This document shows, one piece after another, positions 17,241 through 24,963 of a stretch of DNA of 64,000 bases. Within the stretch, counting starts at the first letter, position 1. The number at the start of each line of letters is the position of its first letter. The stretch spans positions 1-64,000 of the forward strand of contig NZ_JBFLUG010000030.1 of NCBI RefSeq assembly GCF_041008525.1, read 5' to 3'. The notes beneath the pieces were generated by a model. The model was not told the DNA's origin. It did no database searches and saw nothing but the letters and a program-made list of their open reading frames with translations. This DNA comes from Parafrankia sp041008525. Lineage in GTDB: Bacteria; Actinomycetota; Actinomycetes; Frankiales; Frankiaceae. Both the position numbers and the translations under genes were made by a program.

Positions 17241-17936
17241 TCAGACCGCCGGGCGCAGCACGTAGCCGGCCCCGCGCATGGTGTGGATCATGGGAGGGTG
17301 GCCGGTGTCGATCTTCCGGCGCAGGTAGGAGACATACAGCTCGACGACGTTCACCTGGCCGCCGAAGTCGTAGTTCCAGACGCGGTCGAGGATCTGCGCC
17401 TTGCTCAGTACCCTCCGCGGGTTGCGCATGAAGAAACGCAGCAGCTCGAACTCGGTCGCCGTCAGCCGCACCTCGTGCCCGCCCCGGGTGACCTCCCGGC
17501 TGTCCTCGTTCATGACGAGGTCGCCGACGACGAGGACCGCCTCCTCCGGCGCCGTGGCGCGATGCAGCCTGCGGAGGAGGCCACGCAGCCGGGCGACCAG
17601 CTCCTCCAGGCTGAACGGCTTGGTGACGTAGTCGTCGCCGCCGGCGGTCAGGCCGGCCACCCTGTCCTCGACGGCGTCACGGGCGGTGAGGAACAGCACC
17701 GGGACGTCGGGGCGCTCCGCGCGCAGCCTGCGCAGGACGTCCAGGCCGTCCATGTCCGGCAGCATCATGTCGAGGACGACCGCGTCCGGGCGGAACCCAC
17801 GGGCGACCTGCAGTGCTTCGCGCCCGTCCGGTGCCGTGCGGACCTCCCAGCCCTCGTAGCGCAGGGCCATCGACAGCAGCTCCGACAGCGTGTTCTCGTC
17901 ATCGACGACAAGGATGCGGGGGCTCGTCGGCTGCAT
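17241..17936 (-). CDS. OmpR-family response regulator of the glycosyltransferase regulon
   Basis: 231 residues: receiver domain with acidic pocket D12-D13, phosphoacceptor D56 (VVLDMMLPD) and the switch Lys in VTKPFS; then a winged helix with LTATEFELLRFFMRNPRRVLSKAQIL and RGAGYVLRP. It resembles the TrcR/TcrA type of actinobacteria. First gene of the operon with the kinase at 15418. Site C, four half-sites at 11-bp pitch, ends 24 bp from its ATG, so it probably controls its own gene; the same site type precedes the two glycosyltransferase genes. Start ATG 17936 gives the usual short N-terminus before ILVVDDE. Confidence 0.93.
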   Translation of the reverse strand: MQPTSPRILVVDDENTLSELLSMALRYEGWEVRTAPDGREALQVARGFRPDAVVLDMMLPDMDGLDVLRRLRAERPDVPVLFLTARDAVEDRVAGLTAGGDDYVTKPFSLEELVARLRGLLRRLHRATAPEEAVLVVGDLVMNEDSREVTRGGHEVRLTATEFELLRFFMRNPRRVLSKAQILDRVWNYDFGGQVNVVELYVSYLRRKIDTGHPPMIHTMRGAGYVLRPAV

Positions 17937-17959
17937 GGAGTCAGGATGAGACCGTTTCC

Positions 17960-17998
17960 TGTGGGTTCTCTGAAGATCTCCTGTGTGCTCGCTGTGTC
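17960..17998 (-). promoter_or_regulatory. Four-repeat 11-bp operator upstream of the response regulator (site C)
   Basis: TGTGGG, TGAAGA, TGTGTG and TGTGTC begin at 17960, 17971, 17982 and 17993 on the plus strand. The second half-site is weaker than in sites A and B. It lies in the 215-bp gap between the regulator gene and the divergent DUF5666-like gene at 18152 and could act on both. Confidence 0.7.
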
Positions 17999-18151
17999 CT
18001 GGACGCCGCCGGGCGGCATCACGGACATTTCTGTCACCAGCGGTGATCACACATGGGATACCCAGCGCCGGCACAGGTTGCGCACAGCTTCGCGGTGAAC
18101 GCTCCTCCCCGACGGCGCGGCGACCGACCAGCCGGGACGAGGAGAACGGAC

Positions 18152-19048
18152 ATGAGTCACGTCGGGCCCACCGACCCGCCCACGTCCCCGCCATCGAGCG
18201 GCGCAGCCCCCGGCGGCCCGCCGCCGCCGTCGCCAGCCTGGCCCGGCCTGGCAGCCCCTCCCGGCCTGACACCCCCGCCCGGCCCGGAGCCAACCCCGAC
18301 CCTGGTCCCGCCCGCGGCCGCTCCGGCGGCCGCTGCCGGCGGGGCCCGGCACTGGGGTCTGGGCCGGACGGCCGTGGTCGGTACCGCCGCGCTCGCCCTG
18401 GCTGTCGGCGCGGCAGCCGCGGTCAACGCGAGCAGCCTCGGTGACGGGCAGGGCGGCGGCGGTCCGGGTGGCCTGCGCGGCATAGGAGGGCCGCTCCAGG
18501 CCGGCTCCCCCCTGAGTACCGGGACGGGCGCCGGCGTCTCCGGCGCGCTGCACGGGGAGTTCGTCACCAGTGACGGTTCCGGCGGCTATCAGACCGTCCG
18601 CACCCAGTCCGGCGAGGTCTCGGCGGTGAACGCCGCGTCCGTGACGGTGCGCAGCCCGGACGACTTCACCGCCACCTACACCGTCACCGGTGACACCGTC
18701 GTCGGCGCTGGCTCCAGCTTGGCGGCCGGGGGGATCGACGACATCGATGTCGGCGACACCGTCAGCGTGACCGCGAACGTGGCAGACGGAGCATCCGCCA
18801 GCTCGACCGCGACCGCCACCGTGATCATCGAGGGTGCCGCCGACGGCCAGGCGGCGGCCGGCGGCGGCACCGGCCAGGGCCGGTTCGGCGGCCAGGGTCA
18901 GCCGGGTGGCGCCCCGACCGGTGGCTTCCCGGGGCGGTTCAGCCGGCGTTCCGAGAGGGACGTCGACTTCACAGTGCGTGCCGTCCGGTCGGGCTCCGCC
19001 ACGATCGGCGCCCGAGTCCGCTCGGCCGCGTCGCCGTCATCGCATTGA
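18152..19048 (+). CDS. Membrane-anchored protein with DUF5666-like domain
   Basis: 298 residues. A Pro-rich cytoplasmic N-terminus (about 1-60), one membrane helix (LGRTAVVGTAALALAVGAAA), a Gly-rich linker, then a beta-rich extracytoplasmic domain with SGEVSAVNAASVTVRSPDDF, TYTVTGDTVV and DIDVGDTVSVTANV, the pattern of DUF5666. The C-terminus is Gly- and Arg-rich. ATG 18152 has AGGAG 7-8 nt upstream. It is divergent from the two-component operon and shares the region containing operator C, so it may belong to the same regulon. No enzymatic motif is seen. Confidence 0.75.
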   Translation: MSHVGPTDPPTSPPSSGAAPGGPPPPSPAWPGLAAPPGLTPPPGPEPTPTLVPPAAAPAAAAGGARHWGLGRTAVVGTAALALAVGAAAAVNASSLGDGQGGGGPGGLRGIGGPLQAGSPLSTGTGAGVSGALHGEFVTSDGSGGYQTVRTQSGEVSAVNAASVTVRSPDDFTATYTVTGDTVVGAGSSLAAGGIDDIDVGDTVSVTANVADGASASSTATATVIIEGAADGQAAAGGGTGQGRFGGQGQPGGAPTGGFPGRFSRRSERDVDFTVRAVRSGSATIGARVRSAASPSSH

Positions 19049-19099
19049 CTCGGCCCACCGCACCCTCGTTTGCCGGACCCCGGCGGCTGGGGTCGTCCC

Positions 19100-19479
19100 T
19101 CATTCCTCTACTCGTCGTTCCCGCCCGCGGGGTCGTGGCGAGGACGGTGCGGCCGGTGGCCCGGAGACGAAGTCGAACGCTTTGGCGAGCAGGCTGGTCC
19201 AGTCGTCGAGCATTCCGGCTGGCACGGCCGCCCATTCTCGGAAGGTCCGCCCGGCGGGGGCGAAGGGTTCGGCGGTGCCGTCGGCGAAGAGTTCCTGGAC
19301 CTTGCTGGCGGGCAGTTTGACGAGCAGCCGGCCGGTCCGGGTGTCGTAGGAGGCGAAGAAGGCTCCGTCGGTCCGTAGCAGGGCAGGCCCGTCATCGTCG
19401 ACCTGCTGACCCCGGGGCGTGCCAGCAGCGGTTCGGTGAGGCGCTGGTAGTTGTCGCTACCTAGTGTCGTGTCTGGGGG
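19100..19479 (-). pseudogene. YjbR/TfoX-N-like protein, frameshifted and without a start codon
   Basis: Reading from 19479 the frame gives DNYQRLTEPLLARPGVSRS then TMTGLPC, after which similarity continues one frame over as LRTDGAFFASYDTRTG, LLVKLPASKVQELFADG, PFAPAGRTFREWAAV, ending at 19100. Restoring one base near 19385 would rejoin the frames. A stop codon lies just upstream and no ATG, GTG, TTG or CTG start precedes the conserved part. It sits downstream of the ArsR-AHSA1 operon on the same strand, a common place for such genes. A sequencing error could explain the frameshift but not the lost start. Confidence 0.75.
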
Positions 19480-19491
19480 GCCGGATTGGAT

Positions 19492-19959
19492 TCACCGTCC
19501 GGCCAGTTCGGCTGGGGTGGGTACGCGCTGGTCGATGTATGGGTCGGGTCCGGGGTCGCTACCGATGGCGGTGGTGGCGAGCCGAGCGAGGTAGTGGGTC
19601 CAACCGCCACTGTGGGCGTCGGCCATGGGACCTGCGAGGCCGTGGTGGACCAGGCGCAGCCGGGTCCCGCCGGGGGCGGCGGCGAGGTCTATCTCGACGG
19701 TCGTCGACCGAGGCGGGACGTGGACCTCGGCGCGTTCCCAGCCGTAGGTGAACACCAGCCGCCGGGGTGGGACGGCTTCGATGACCTGTCCGGTGCACAC
19801 GTCGCCGTTGGCGTGCCGCCAGCGCACGACCCCGCCGGGCCGGGGGTCGATCTCGGCTTCGTCGGCGAGCCAGCGGACCAGTAGCGCCGGGTCGGTGAGC
19901 AGCTCGTAGACGAGGGCGACGGGCGCGTCGATCGTGATCTCCTTGACGACGAGTTTCAC
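19492..19959 (-). CDS. SRPBCC / AHSA1-like protein
   Basis: 155-residue START-like fold: EITIDAPVALVYELLTDPALLVRWLADEAEID in shortened form (IDAPVALVYELLTDP, RWLADEA), a central GQVIEAVPPRRLVFTYGWE strand pair, and the C-terminal helix after GPMADAHSGGWTHYLARL. AHSA1-like proteins bind hydrophobic ligands in a cavity and are often paired with an ArsR regulator. The GTG start overlaps the stop of the ArsR gene by 4 nt, so the two are translationally coupled. Ligand unknown. Confidence 0.85.
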   Translation of the reverse strand: MKLVVKEITIDAPVALVYELLTDPALLVRWLADEAEIDPRPGGVVRWRHANGDVCTGQVIEAVPPRRLVFTYGWERAEVHVPPRSTTVEIDLAAAPGGTRLRLVHHGLAGPMADAHSGGWTHYLARLATTAIGSDPGPDPYIDQRVPTPAELAGR

Positions 19960-20327
19960 GCCGTGTCCCGCTGCGGGGTCCGCTCGGCGGCCATGGTCTC
20001 GGCGGTGGCTTTCAGCGCGGCGAGGCGGCCGTCCCAGAACTCGTCGAGGACGGCGCGGACCTCGCGCAAACGGGCGTGGTCGAGTTGGTAGAGGCGGGTG
20101 GTTTTCTCGGCTCGGACTGTGAGCAGGCCGGCTTCGCGTAGGACCTTGAGGTGGCGGCTGGCGTCGGGTCCGGATGTCCCGGCGGCCTCTGCAAGTTCGG
20201 TGGCCGTGCGTTCGCCGTCGAGCACGAGCCGGAGCATCGCCCGGCGGCGGGTGTGAGCCAGGGCGCGTAGCGCGGCGTCGACGTGGCCCGCCTCGGTCAC
20301 CGGGTCGGCCGGGCTGGTTGCGGTCAC
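19956..20327 (-). CDS. ArsR-family winged-helix regulator
   Basis: 123 residues with the ArsR fold: ALAHTRRRAMLRLVLDGERTA, the recognition helix in AGTSGPDASRHLKVL, and the wing EAGLLTVRAEKTTRLYQLD. No cysteine metal site is present, so it belongs to the non-metal subgroup linked to AHSA1 genes. GTG start at 20327 overlaps the preceding stop by 4 nt (GTGA). The AT-rich palindrome at 20898-20911, before the first gene of the operon, is the probable operator. It likely represses the whole three-gene operon. Confidence 0.88.
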   Translation of the reverse strand: MTATSPADPVTEAGHVDAALRALAHTRRRAMLRLVLDGERTATELAEAAGTSGPDASRHLKVLREAGLLTVRAEKTTRLYQLDHARLREVRAVLDEFWDGRLAALKATAETMAAERTPQRDTA

Positions 20328-20878
20328 GGCTGGCGGCCCATCGCGCCGAGCAGCTGGTCCTGCAACGGGGCCTCGCTCGGCACCGCGACCGGCGGGCCGA
20401 TCAGACCGGCCCGCCGGCCGCGTTCGGGCATCTCGGGGATGAACATGTCCCAGCAGGCTCGGACCAGGTCGGGGTCGAGGTGGGTATCCTGCCCCGTGGC
20501 GGTGGCGAGGTCCCAGCTGTGGACCAGGACGTCCATGAACGTGCCGGCCAGCGCCTCGCCGACGCTCCACTCGAACCCCAGCGGCGACATGCAGCGGCGC
20601 TCCGTCACGCCCGGCTGCGCCACCGCGTCGAGCACTGCGGCGACACCCGTGGCGAACCGGTCCGTGCCGGCCCGGACGGGCGGCTCGCCAGGCTGGCTGC
20701 CGGTGGCAGCGGCCAGTAGGTAGCCGGTGCCGCCGACGAGGTGGTCGACCACGTCCTGCACGGTCCACTTTGCGCACGGCGTCGGCCCGGTCAGGTGTTC
20801 CGGCCGCACTCCCGTCATGATCTTCGCGGCGTGGATGCCGGCCTGGCGGTACAGGTCTACAGCGGCGGTCGTCGTCAC
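20324..20878 (-). CDS. TIGR03086 family metal-binding protein (DinB/mycothiol-dependent fold)
   Basis: 184 residues. The helical-bundle pattern is clear: TPCAKWTVQDVVDHLVGGTGYLL shows the WTVxDVxDH metal-ligand motif, then FEWSVGEALAGTFMDVLVHSWDLATATGQ with the second and third ligand (DxLVHxWDLA). Members are related to mycothiol-dependent maleylpyruvate isomerases. First gene of the ArsR/AHSA1 operon. GTG at 20878 is chosen because AAGGAG lies 6 nt upstream; an ATG at 20884 would touch the Shine-Dalgarno. Confidence 0.85.
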   Translation of the reverse strand: MTTTAAVDLYRQAGIHAAKIMTGVRPEHLTGPTPCAKWTVQDVVDHLVGGTGYLLAAATGSQPGEPPVRAGTDRFATGVAAVLDAVAQPGVTERRCMSPLGFEWSVGEALAGTFMDVLVHSWDLATATGQDTHLDPDLVRACWDMFIPEMPERGRRAGLIGPPVAVPSEAPLQDQLLGAMGRQP

Positions 20879-20897
20879 ACCCATCTCCTTCACATAA

Positions 20898-20911
20898 TTG
20901 TTATATAACAA
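20898..20911. promoter_or_regulatory. AT-rich perfect palindrome, probable ArsR operator
   Basis: TTGTTATATAACAA is a perfect 14-bp palindrome in an AT-rich island (about 20890-20935) of a 72% G+C region. It lies 20 bp upstream of the first codon of the TIGR03086-ArsR-AHSA1 operon, where an ArsR dimer would block transcription. Confidence 0.65.
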
Positions 20912-21030
20912 ATATCGCAATCATGGCGGGTGTGCAAGCGTCATCCCGCAACTGGCACGGTGAGGTTCGGCGCGACCACCGGGCGGTGCGGTCGCGCCGC
21001 CTGCGGCGGCCCCGCGCAGCGCCTGTCCGG

Positions 21031-22290
21031 TCAGTCCGCGGCGTCGGTGGGTGAGCTCGGCTGGCCAAGGCAAGCGGCCCGCAGTGCGAGATAGCGCTGC
21101 TCGGGCAGGCTCGCGGTCTTCCGCGCCGCCCGCAGGTAGTACTCGCGCGCCGCAGCCCGGTCGCCGGCACGTTCGAGCAGGTGCGCCCGTACCGCGTCCA
21201 CGCGGTGGGTGTTCGCCGTCCGCTGGTCGCTGTCGAGGGTGCCGAGCAGCGCGAGCCCGGCCCTCGGGCCGTGCGCCATGGCCAGCGCGACCGCGCGACT
21301 GAGGGTGACCAGCGGTCCGGGTGCCACCTGGGTGAGTACGTCGTAGAGCGCGAGGATCTGCGGCCAGTCGGTCTCCTCGGCGGTCAGGGCCTCGTCGTGG
21401 ACCGCTGCGACCGCGGCCTGGAGCTGATAGGGCCCGACCGGGCCCCTGCCCAGGGTCCGGGTGAGCAACGCCTGGCCTTCGGCGATCGCGGCGGTGTCCC
21501 ACAGCTCTCGGCGCTGGTCGGCGAGTGGCACGATCGAGCCGTCCGCGTCGGTCCTGGCCGCCCGCCGAGCGTCGGTGAGCAGCATGAGCGCGAGCAGCCC
21601 GGCTACCTCGCCCTCCCCGGGCAGCAGCCGGTGCAGCAGGCGCGTCAGCCGAACGGCCTCGGCGGTCAGATCAGCCCGGTTCAGCTCCGGTCCCGAGCTG
21701 GCGGTGTACCCCTCGTTGAACACCAAGTACAGCACGTGCAGCACCACGCCGAGCCGCTCAGACCAGGCCGGCTGCGGCGGCAGCTCGAACCGGGCCCCAG
21801 CGCTCCTGATCCGCTGCTTAGCCCGCGTGACACGCTTGGCCATCGCCGCCTCGGGGACCAGGAACGCCGAAGCGACCTGCGCGGTCGTCAGGCCGCCGAC
21901 CGCCCGCAAGGTGAGCGCGAGCTGCGACGGCGGCGACAGCGCGGGATGGCAGCACAGGAACAGCAGCACCAGCGTGTCGTCATGCTCAGCGGCTTCAGCG
22001 TGGGCGGGCTGACGCCCCGCCGGGTCCAGCGCCACCGCGCTCGCCTCGCGGCGGCGACGGGCGCTCTCACCCCGCCACCCGTCGACCAGCGACCGGACCG
22101 CCACGGTCAGCAACCAGGCGCGGGGCCGGTCGGGCACTCCCTCGGCCGGCCACCGCACCGCCGCCGCGAGCAGTGCCTCCTGCACGGCGTCCTCGCACGC
22201 GTCGAACTGGCCGTGCCGGCGCACCAGCGTGCCGAGGACCCGCGGCGCGAGGTCGCGCAGCAGGTCCTCGATCCGCCGGTCCGCACTCAC
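21031..22290 (-). CDS. ECF RNA polymerase sigma factor, ECF42 group, with C-terminal extension
   Basis: 419 residues. Sigma region 2 is seen in RRHGQFDACEDAVQEALLAA and PRAWLLTVAVRSLVDGWR; region 4 in LTTAQVASAFLVPEAAMAKRVTRAKQRI. The rest (about 200-419) is the helical, TPR-like extension typical of ECF42, with VFNEGYTASSGPEL and ASLPEQRYLALRAACL. ECF42 factors lack an anti-sigma gene and sit beside DGPF proteins, as here (22325). GTG start at 22290; the DGPF gene ends 34 nt upstream. The target promoter is expected to be that of the DGPF operon itself. Confidence 0.92.
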   Translation of the reverse strand: MSADRRIEDLLRDLAPRVLGTLVRRHGQFDACEDAVQEALLAAAVRWPAEGVPDRPRAWLLTVAVRSLVDGWRGESARRRREASAVALDPAGRQPAHAEAAEHDDTLVLLFLCCHPALSPPSQLALTLRAVGGLTTAQVASAFLVPEAAMAKRVTRAKQRIRSAGARFELPPQPAWSERLGVVLHVLYLVFNEGYTASSGPELNRADLTAEAVRLTRLLHRLLPGEGEVAGLLALMLLTDARRAARTDADGSIVPLADQRRELWDTAAIAEGQALLTRTLGRGPVGPYQLQAAVAAVHDEALTAEETDWPQILALYDVLTQVAPGPLVTLSRAVALAMAHGPRAGLALLGTLDSDQRTANTHRVDAVRAHLLERAGDRAAAREYYLRAARKTASLPEQRYLALRAACLGQPSSPTDAAD

Positions 22291-22324
22291 CGCGCCGACG
22301 ACCACCCCAGTCCGACCGGATTCC

Positions 22325-22684
22325 TCACAACTCTGACGACATGTCCATAACCCGCCGGACCTCCATCGGGTACTCGGTGTACGCAACCACCTGGGACGCG
22401 ATCTCCAACGCCCGCTCCTCGCTCACCTCGGCAAGCCAGTAGCCCGCCAGCGACTCCTTCACCTCGGCGAACGGCCCGTCCGTCGGCAGCGGCGCACCGT
22501 CACGAAAGCGCACCGTCGTGGCCAGGCTCGGGTCCAACAGCCTTTCACTGGCCACCAGCTCACCAGCCTCCCGCAACTCGCCGTCGAGCTTCATCAACAG
22601 CTCGTGCATGCCCGCGATCCACTCCGGAGTCCGCGTCTCGGTCGCAGCGCCCAGACCCGCAAACATCATGATCATGTATTTCAT
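22325..22684 (-). CDS. YCII-related DGPF-domain protein
   Basis: 119-residue small alpha-beta protein with MKYMIMMF at the start, ELREAGELVASERLLDP, and the eponymous TDGPFAEVKESLAGYW motif. It precedes the ECF42 sigma gene with 34 nt between them, the usual arrangement. Role of the family is unproven; a signalling link to the sigma factor through its C-terminal extension has been proposed in other actinomycetes. Confidence 0.92.
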   Translation of the reverse strand: MKYMIMMFAGLGAATETRTPEWIAGMHELLMKLDGELREAGELVASERLLDPSLATTVRFRDGAPLPTDGPFAEVKESLAGYWLAEVSEERALEIASQVVAYTEYPMEVRRVMDMSSEL

Positions 22685-22764
22685 CTTTCGGTCCTTTCGT
22701 CCGGCGCCCGGCCGGGCGCCTACCCCTTTGGTCGGAGCAGGACACCGGATCTGGACGTGCCCGG

Positions 22765-23415
22765 GTGCTTCCCCTGTTCGGCCACCCCCCGGGCCTGGCC
22801 GCCGTCTACGCCTGGGGGCCGGCGGCCGGACTCGACGTCGGCGTGGACGCCCATGTTGACGTGCTCGCCGCCGCCGCCGCCGCCACCACCGCCGCGCTGG
22901 CGCTGCTCGCCCGAGCACGGACCAGGCCGACCGACCGACAGGGCGGGAGCCCCCGCCGTGGCCGGTCCCCCGGCGGGCGGCGTCGGCGCGGGCGACCGGG
23001 AACGAGACGACGCGCGGACGTTCCGGTCACATCCGCCGCGGCGGGCCGCGGTCGCGGTCGGGACACTGCTGGGAGCCGCCTGGCGGTCAAGCTCTACCCC
23101 GCGCCCCTGCTGCCCGCCGCCGCGCGGCGCCGCCCCGTCGTCCTCGACGTGGCAGCCGCGGTCATCGGCCTGTCCTACCTGCCGCATGTCGCCGTGGTCG
23201 GCACCGACGTGCTGGGATTCCTGCCCCAGTACCTGTCGGTCGAGGGCTACGGGGAAGGACACCGTTTCCTGCCGCTCGGCCTGGTGGGCCTGACCGGGAC
23301 GGCGACGAAGACGGCCGCCGCACTGATGATCGCCGCGGCGGCCCTCGCGGTGTGGCGCACCGACCCGACCCGGATACCCGTGGAACGCGCAACCCTGCGG
23401 CTGGTCGGGACGGCC
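22765..23415 (+). pseudogene. Relic of a DUF2029/GT87-type membrane glycosyltransferase
   Basis: Fragments of one membrane protein appear in alternating frames: in frame 1 DVGVDAHVDVLAAAAAA (like the GWDGHVD loop of the family), in frame 2 AAVAVGTLLGAA, then frame 1 again with LAVKLYPAPLLPAAARRRP, VLGFLPQYLSVEGYGEG and two more helices up to about 23415. At least two frameshifts and loss of both ends make it inactive. It marks the left border of a degraded region. Confidence 0.75.
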
Positions 23416-23525
23416 TTAGGAAGATCCGCACGTATGCCGATGTGGCGCGGTCCGCCGTCCAGGTCGTCGAGCCTGTGCAAAGGTGACCAGCATCTCCTCG
23501 TCCTCACGCTCCAGCCCTCAATGGT

Positions 23526-23774
23526 TCAGCCGCCTTCGCGTACAGATGCGAGAACTCGGCGCAGGTCGACTGCGAACGGGGGTAGTTGCTCTCTGGCCGC
23601 GGTGTGCAGTATCTCGAGGTCGACGGACCCGTAGCCGTGGACGATCCGGTTACCTAGCCGGACAGGCTGCTTCCAGGCGATGTCGGGAAAGCTCTTGGTG
23701 ATCCCGTCGGTGAGTTTCTGCGCCTGATCGGCCGCTTCGATCATCTCGCTGAGAAGGAGGACGTCACGCCGCAT
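23526..23774 (-). pseudogene. HepT-like (DUF86 HEPN) toxin with internal deletion and altered active site
   Basis: The frame encodes 82 residues; HepT proteins of this subgroup usually have about 110-130. The start MRRDVLLLSEMIEAA and the end from SFPDIAWKQPVRL to DLEILHTAAREQLPPF both match, but the middle helices are absent. The RNase/AMPylation motif RX4HXY reads G41-NRIV-H46-G-Y48: the Arg is replaced by Gly (GGT, one base from CGT). Start ATG 23774 overlaps the MntA gene by 11 nt. It is open but most likely inactive as an RNase. Confidence 0.75.
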
Positions 23775-24066
23775 AGACGGGCCGTGCCTCAGCCAGGACG
23801 GACGAGCGGAGCAGCGGGTGGAGCCCGCGGACGGAGACCAGGTCGACGGGCCGTCCGAACAGGTCGGTGAGGTCATCGGCGAGCTGTTCGATGTTCCAGC
23901 CCAGACGCCGGCCCGGCGCAAGGGTGTACAGGATGTCGATGTCGCTGTCTGCGGTCGCGGTGCCGCGCCCTTGTGAGCCGAACAACTGGAGTTCCACGAT
24001 CCCGTAATGAGCGCAGATCTCGGCCAGGCGCGCCCCGTCGATCTCTACTCCTGCGATGGACCCCAC
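23764..24066 (-). CDS. MntA-like nucleotidyltransferase antitoxin (MNT domain)
   Basis: 100-residue minimal nucleotidyltransferase. The motif GSX10DXD is complete: G30 S31 in FGSQGRG and D42, D44 in SDIDILY. In characterised pairs MntA blocks HepT by adding AMP to the Tyr of the RX4HXY motif. It precedes and overlaps the damaged HepT gene, so the antitoxin appears to have outlived its toxin. Confidence 0.88.
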   Translation of the reverse strand: MGSIAGVEIDGARLAEICAHYGIVELQLFGSQGRGTATADSDIDILYTLAPGRRLGWNIEQLADDLTDLFGRPVDLVSVRGLHPLLRSSVLAEARPVYAA

Positions 24067-24390
24067 TGGTCAAGGGTAGCCGCGGGGAGCTCGACGTCCA
24101 GGACGTGATAACTCCGAGTGGAGGCGCCCACGGGGCGACTCGAGCTCTGGTTTGCCTGGCGCCAGCAGCGGACCCGGCCAGCGGCGTGCGGGACCGGGCC
24201 GCACCCGGCATCCCGAGGCATGCTGATCATTCGGCAGCCGTAGCCGATGCTTCGGTCGCGGACGTACGGCGGCGCGGGCGCGCGGTTCCGCTAATAGACG
24301 CCCTGTTCGTACGATGGGGGATGATGATCACGGGTCCGGGGGTGGTGGGGTGGTGGTTCGGGTTGTGCTCGGTTCTGTCCACGGGGCACT

Positions 24391-24507
24391 ATCCTCAAGC
24401 CGCCCAAGGTCGCCGAGAAGATCGTCCCGGTCCTCGCCGAGGAGGAGCTGAACCTCCTGTCGAAGACCTGCAAGGGCAAGACTTTCGTCGACCGCCGCGA
24501 CGAGGGC
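24391..24507 (+). pseudogene. Tyrosine recombinase (phage-type integrase) fragment
   Basis: Thirty-nine codons read ILKPPKVAEKIVPVLAEEEL then NLLSKTCKGKTFVDRRDEG. This is the linker and first catalytic-domain helix of XerC-like integrases (usual form KPPKVPEKPVPVLTDDEL, then FEDRRDTAI). Nothing upstream or downstream continues it. It is direct evidence that a mobile element once lay here. Confidence 0.75.
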
Positions 24508-24624
24508 GAGCGGTCGCGAGCAGGCTGTCGTGGTGGGGCGGACCACGGACCCGGTCATATCCTCGTCCGGCAGGACGAGAGCCGGCGAGGATTGTCCGTC
24601 CATCGCGTCGGTAGGCTGCCGACC

Positions 24625-24936
24625 ATGGCGGAGCTGAGTGACGTCGAGCTGGACGCCCTGGTCGAGCGTGCCGTCGTCGACGCCTACGGTGAGGACGAAC
24701 AGCTCGCGGCGTTTCATACAGTGATAGGGGACAATCTCGCTGTTCCCTTCCGGACCACCGTCCTGGGCGTGGAAGTGACGGTGATGGGGATCGATCTGCT
24801 GCCTGGGAGCGCTATCGTCGCGGTCTGCGCCCGTGGGAGGTACCGCCAGGAGATCGGGATTCTGGACCTGCCACTGCCCGGCCCTCCTCCAGACGGGGCG
24901 GAATGGATCGAGGCCTACCGGCGCTGGGCAGCCTGA
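24625..24936 (+). CDS. Conserved hypothetical protein
   Basis: 103 residues: an acidic N-terminal helix (MAELSDVELDALVERAVVDAYGED cut here as LSDVELDALVERAVVDAYGE), a beta-rich core (VTVMGIDLLPGSAIVAVCARG) with RYRQEIGILDLPL, and a final WIEAYRRW helix. Small proteins of this type are common in actinomycetes and lie directly upstream of YQYYEF-type genes, as here. Function unknown; some databases call them calcium-binding, which I cannot confirm from motifs. Confidence 0.65.
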   Translation: MAELSDVELDALVERAVVDAYGEDEQLAAFHTVIGDNLAVPFRTTVLGVEVTVMGIDLLPGSAIVAVCARGRYRQEIGILDLPLPGPPPDGAEWIEAYRRWAA

Positions 24937-24963
24937 CGGCGAAGTGACAAAATAAGGCAGAAG

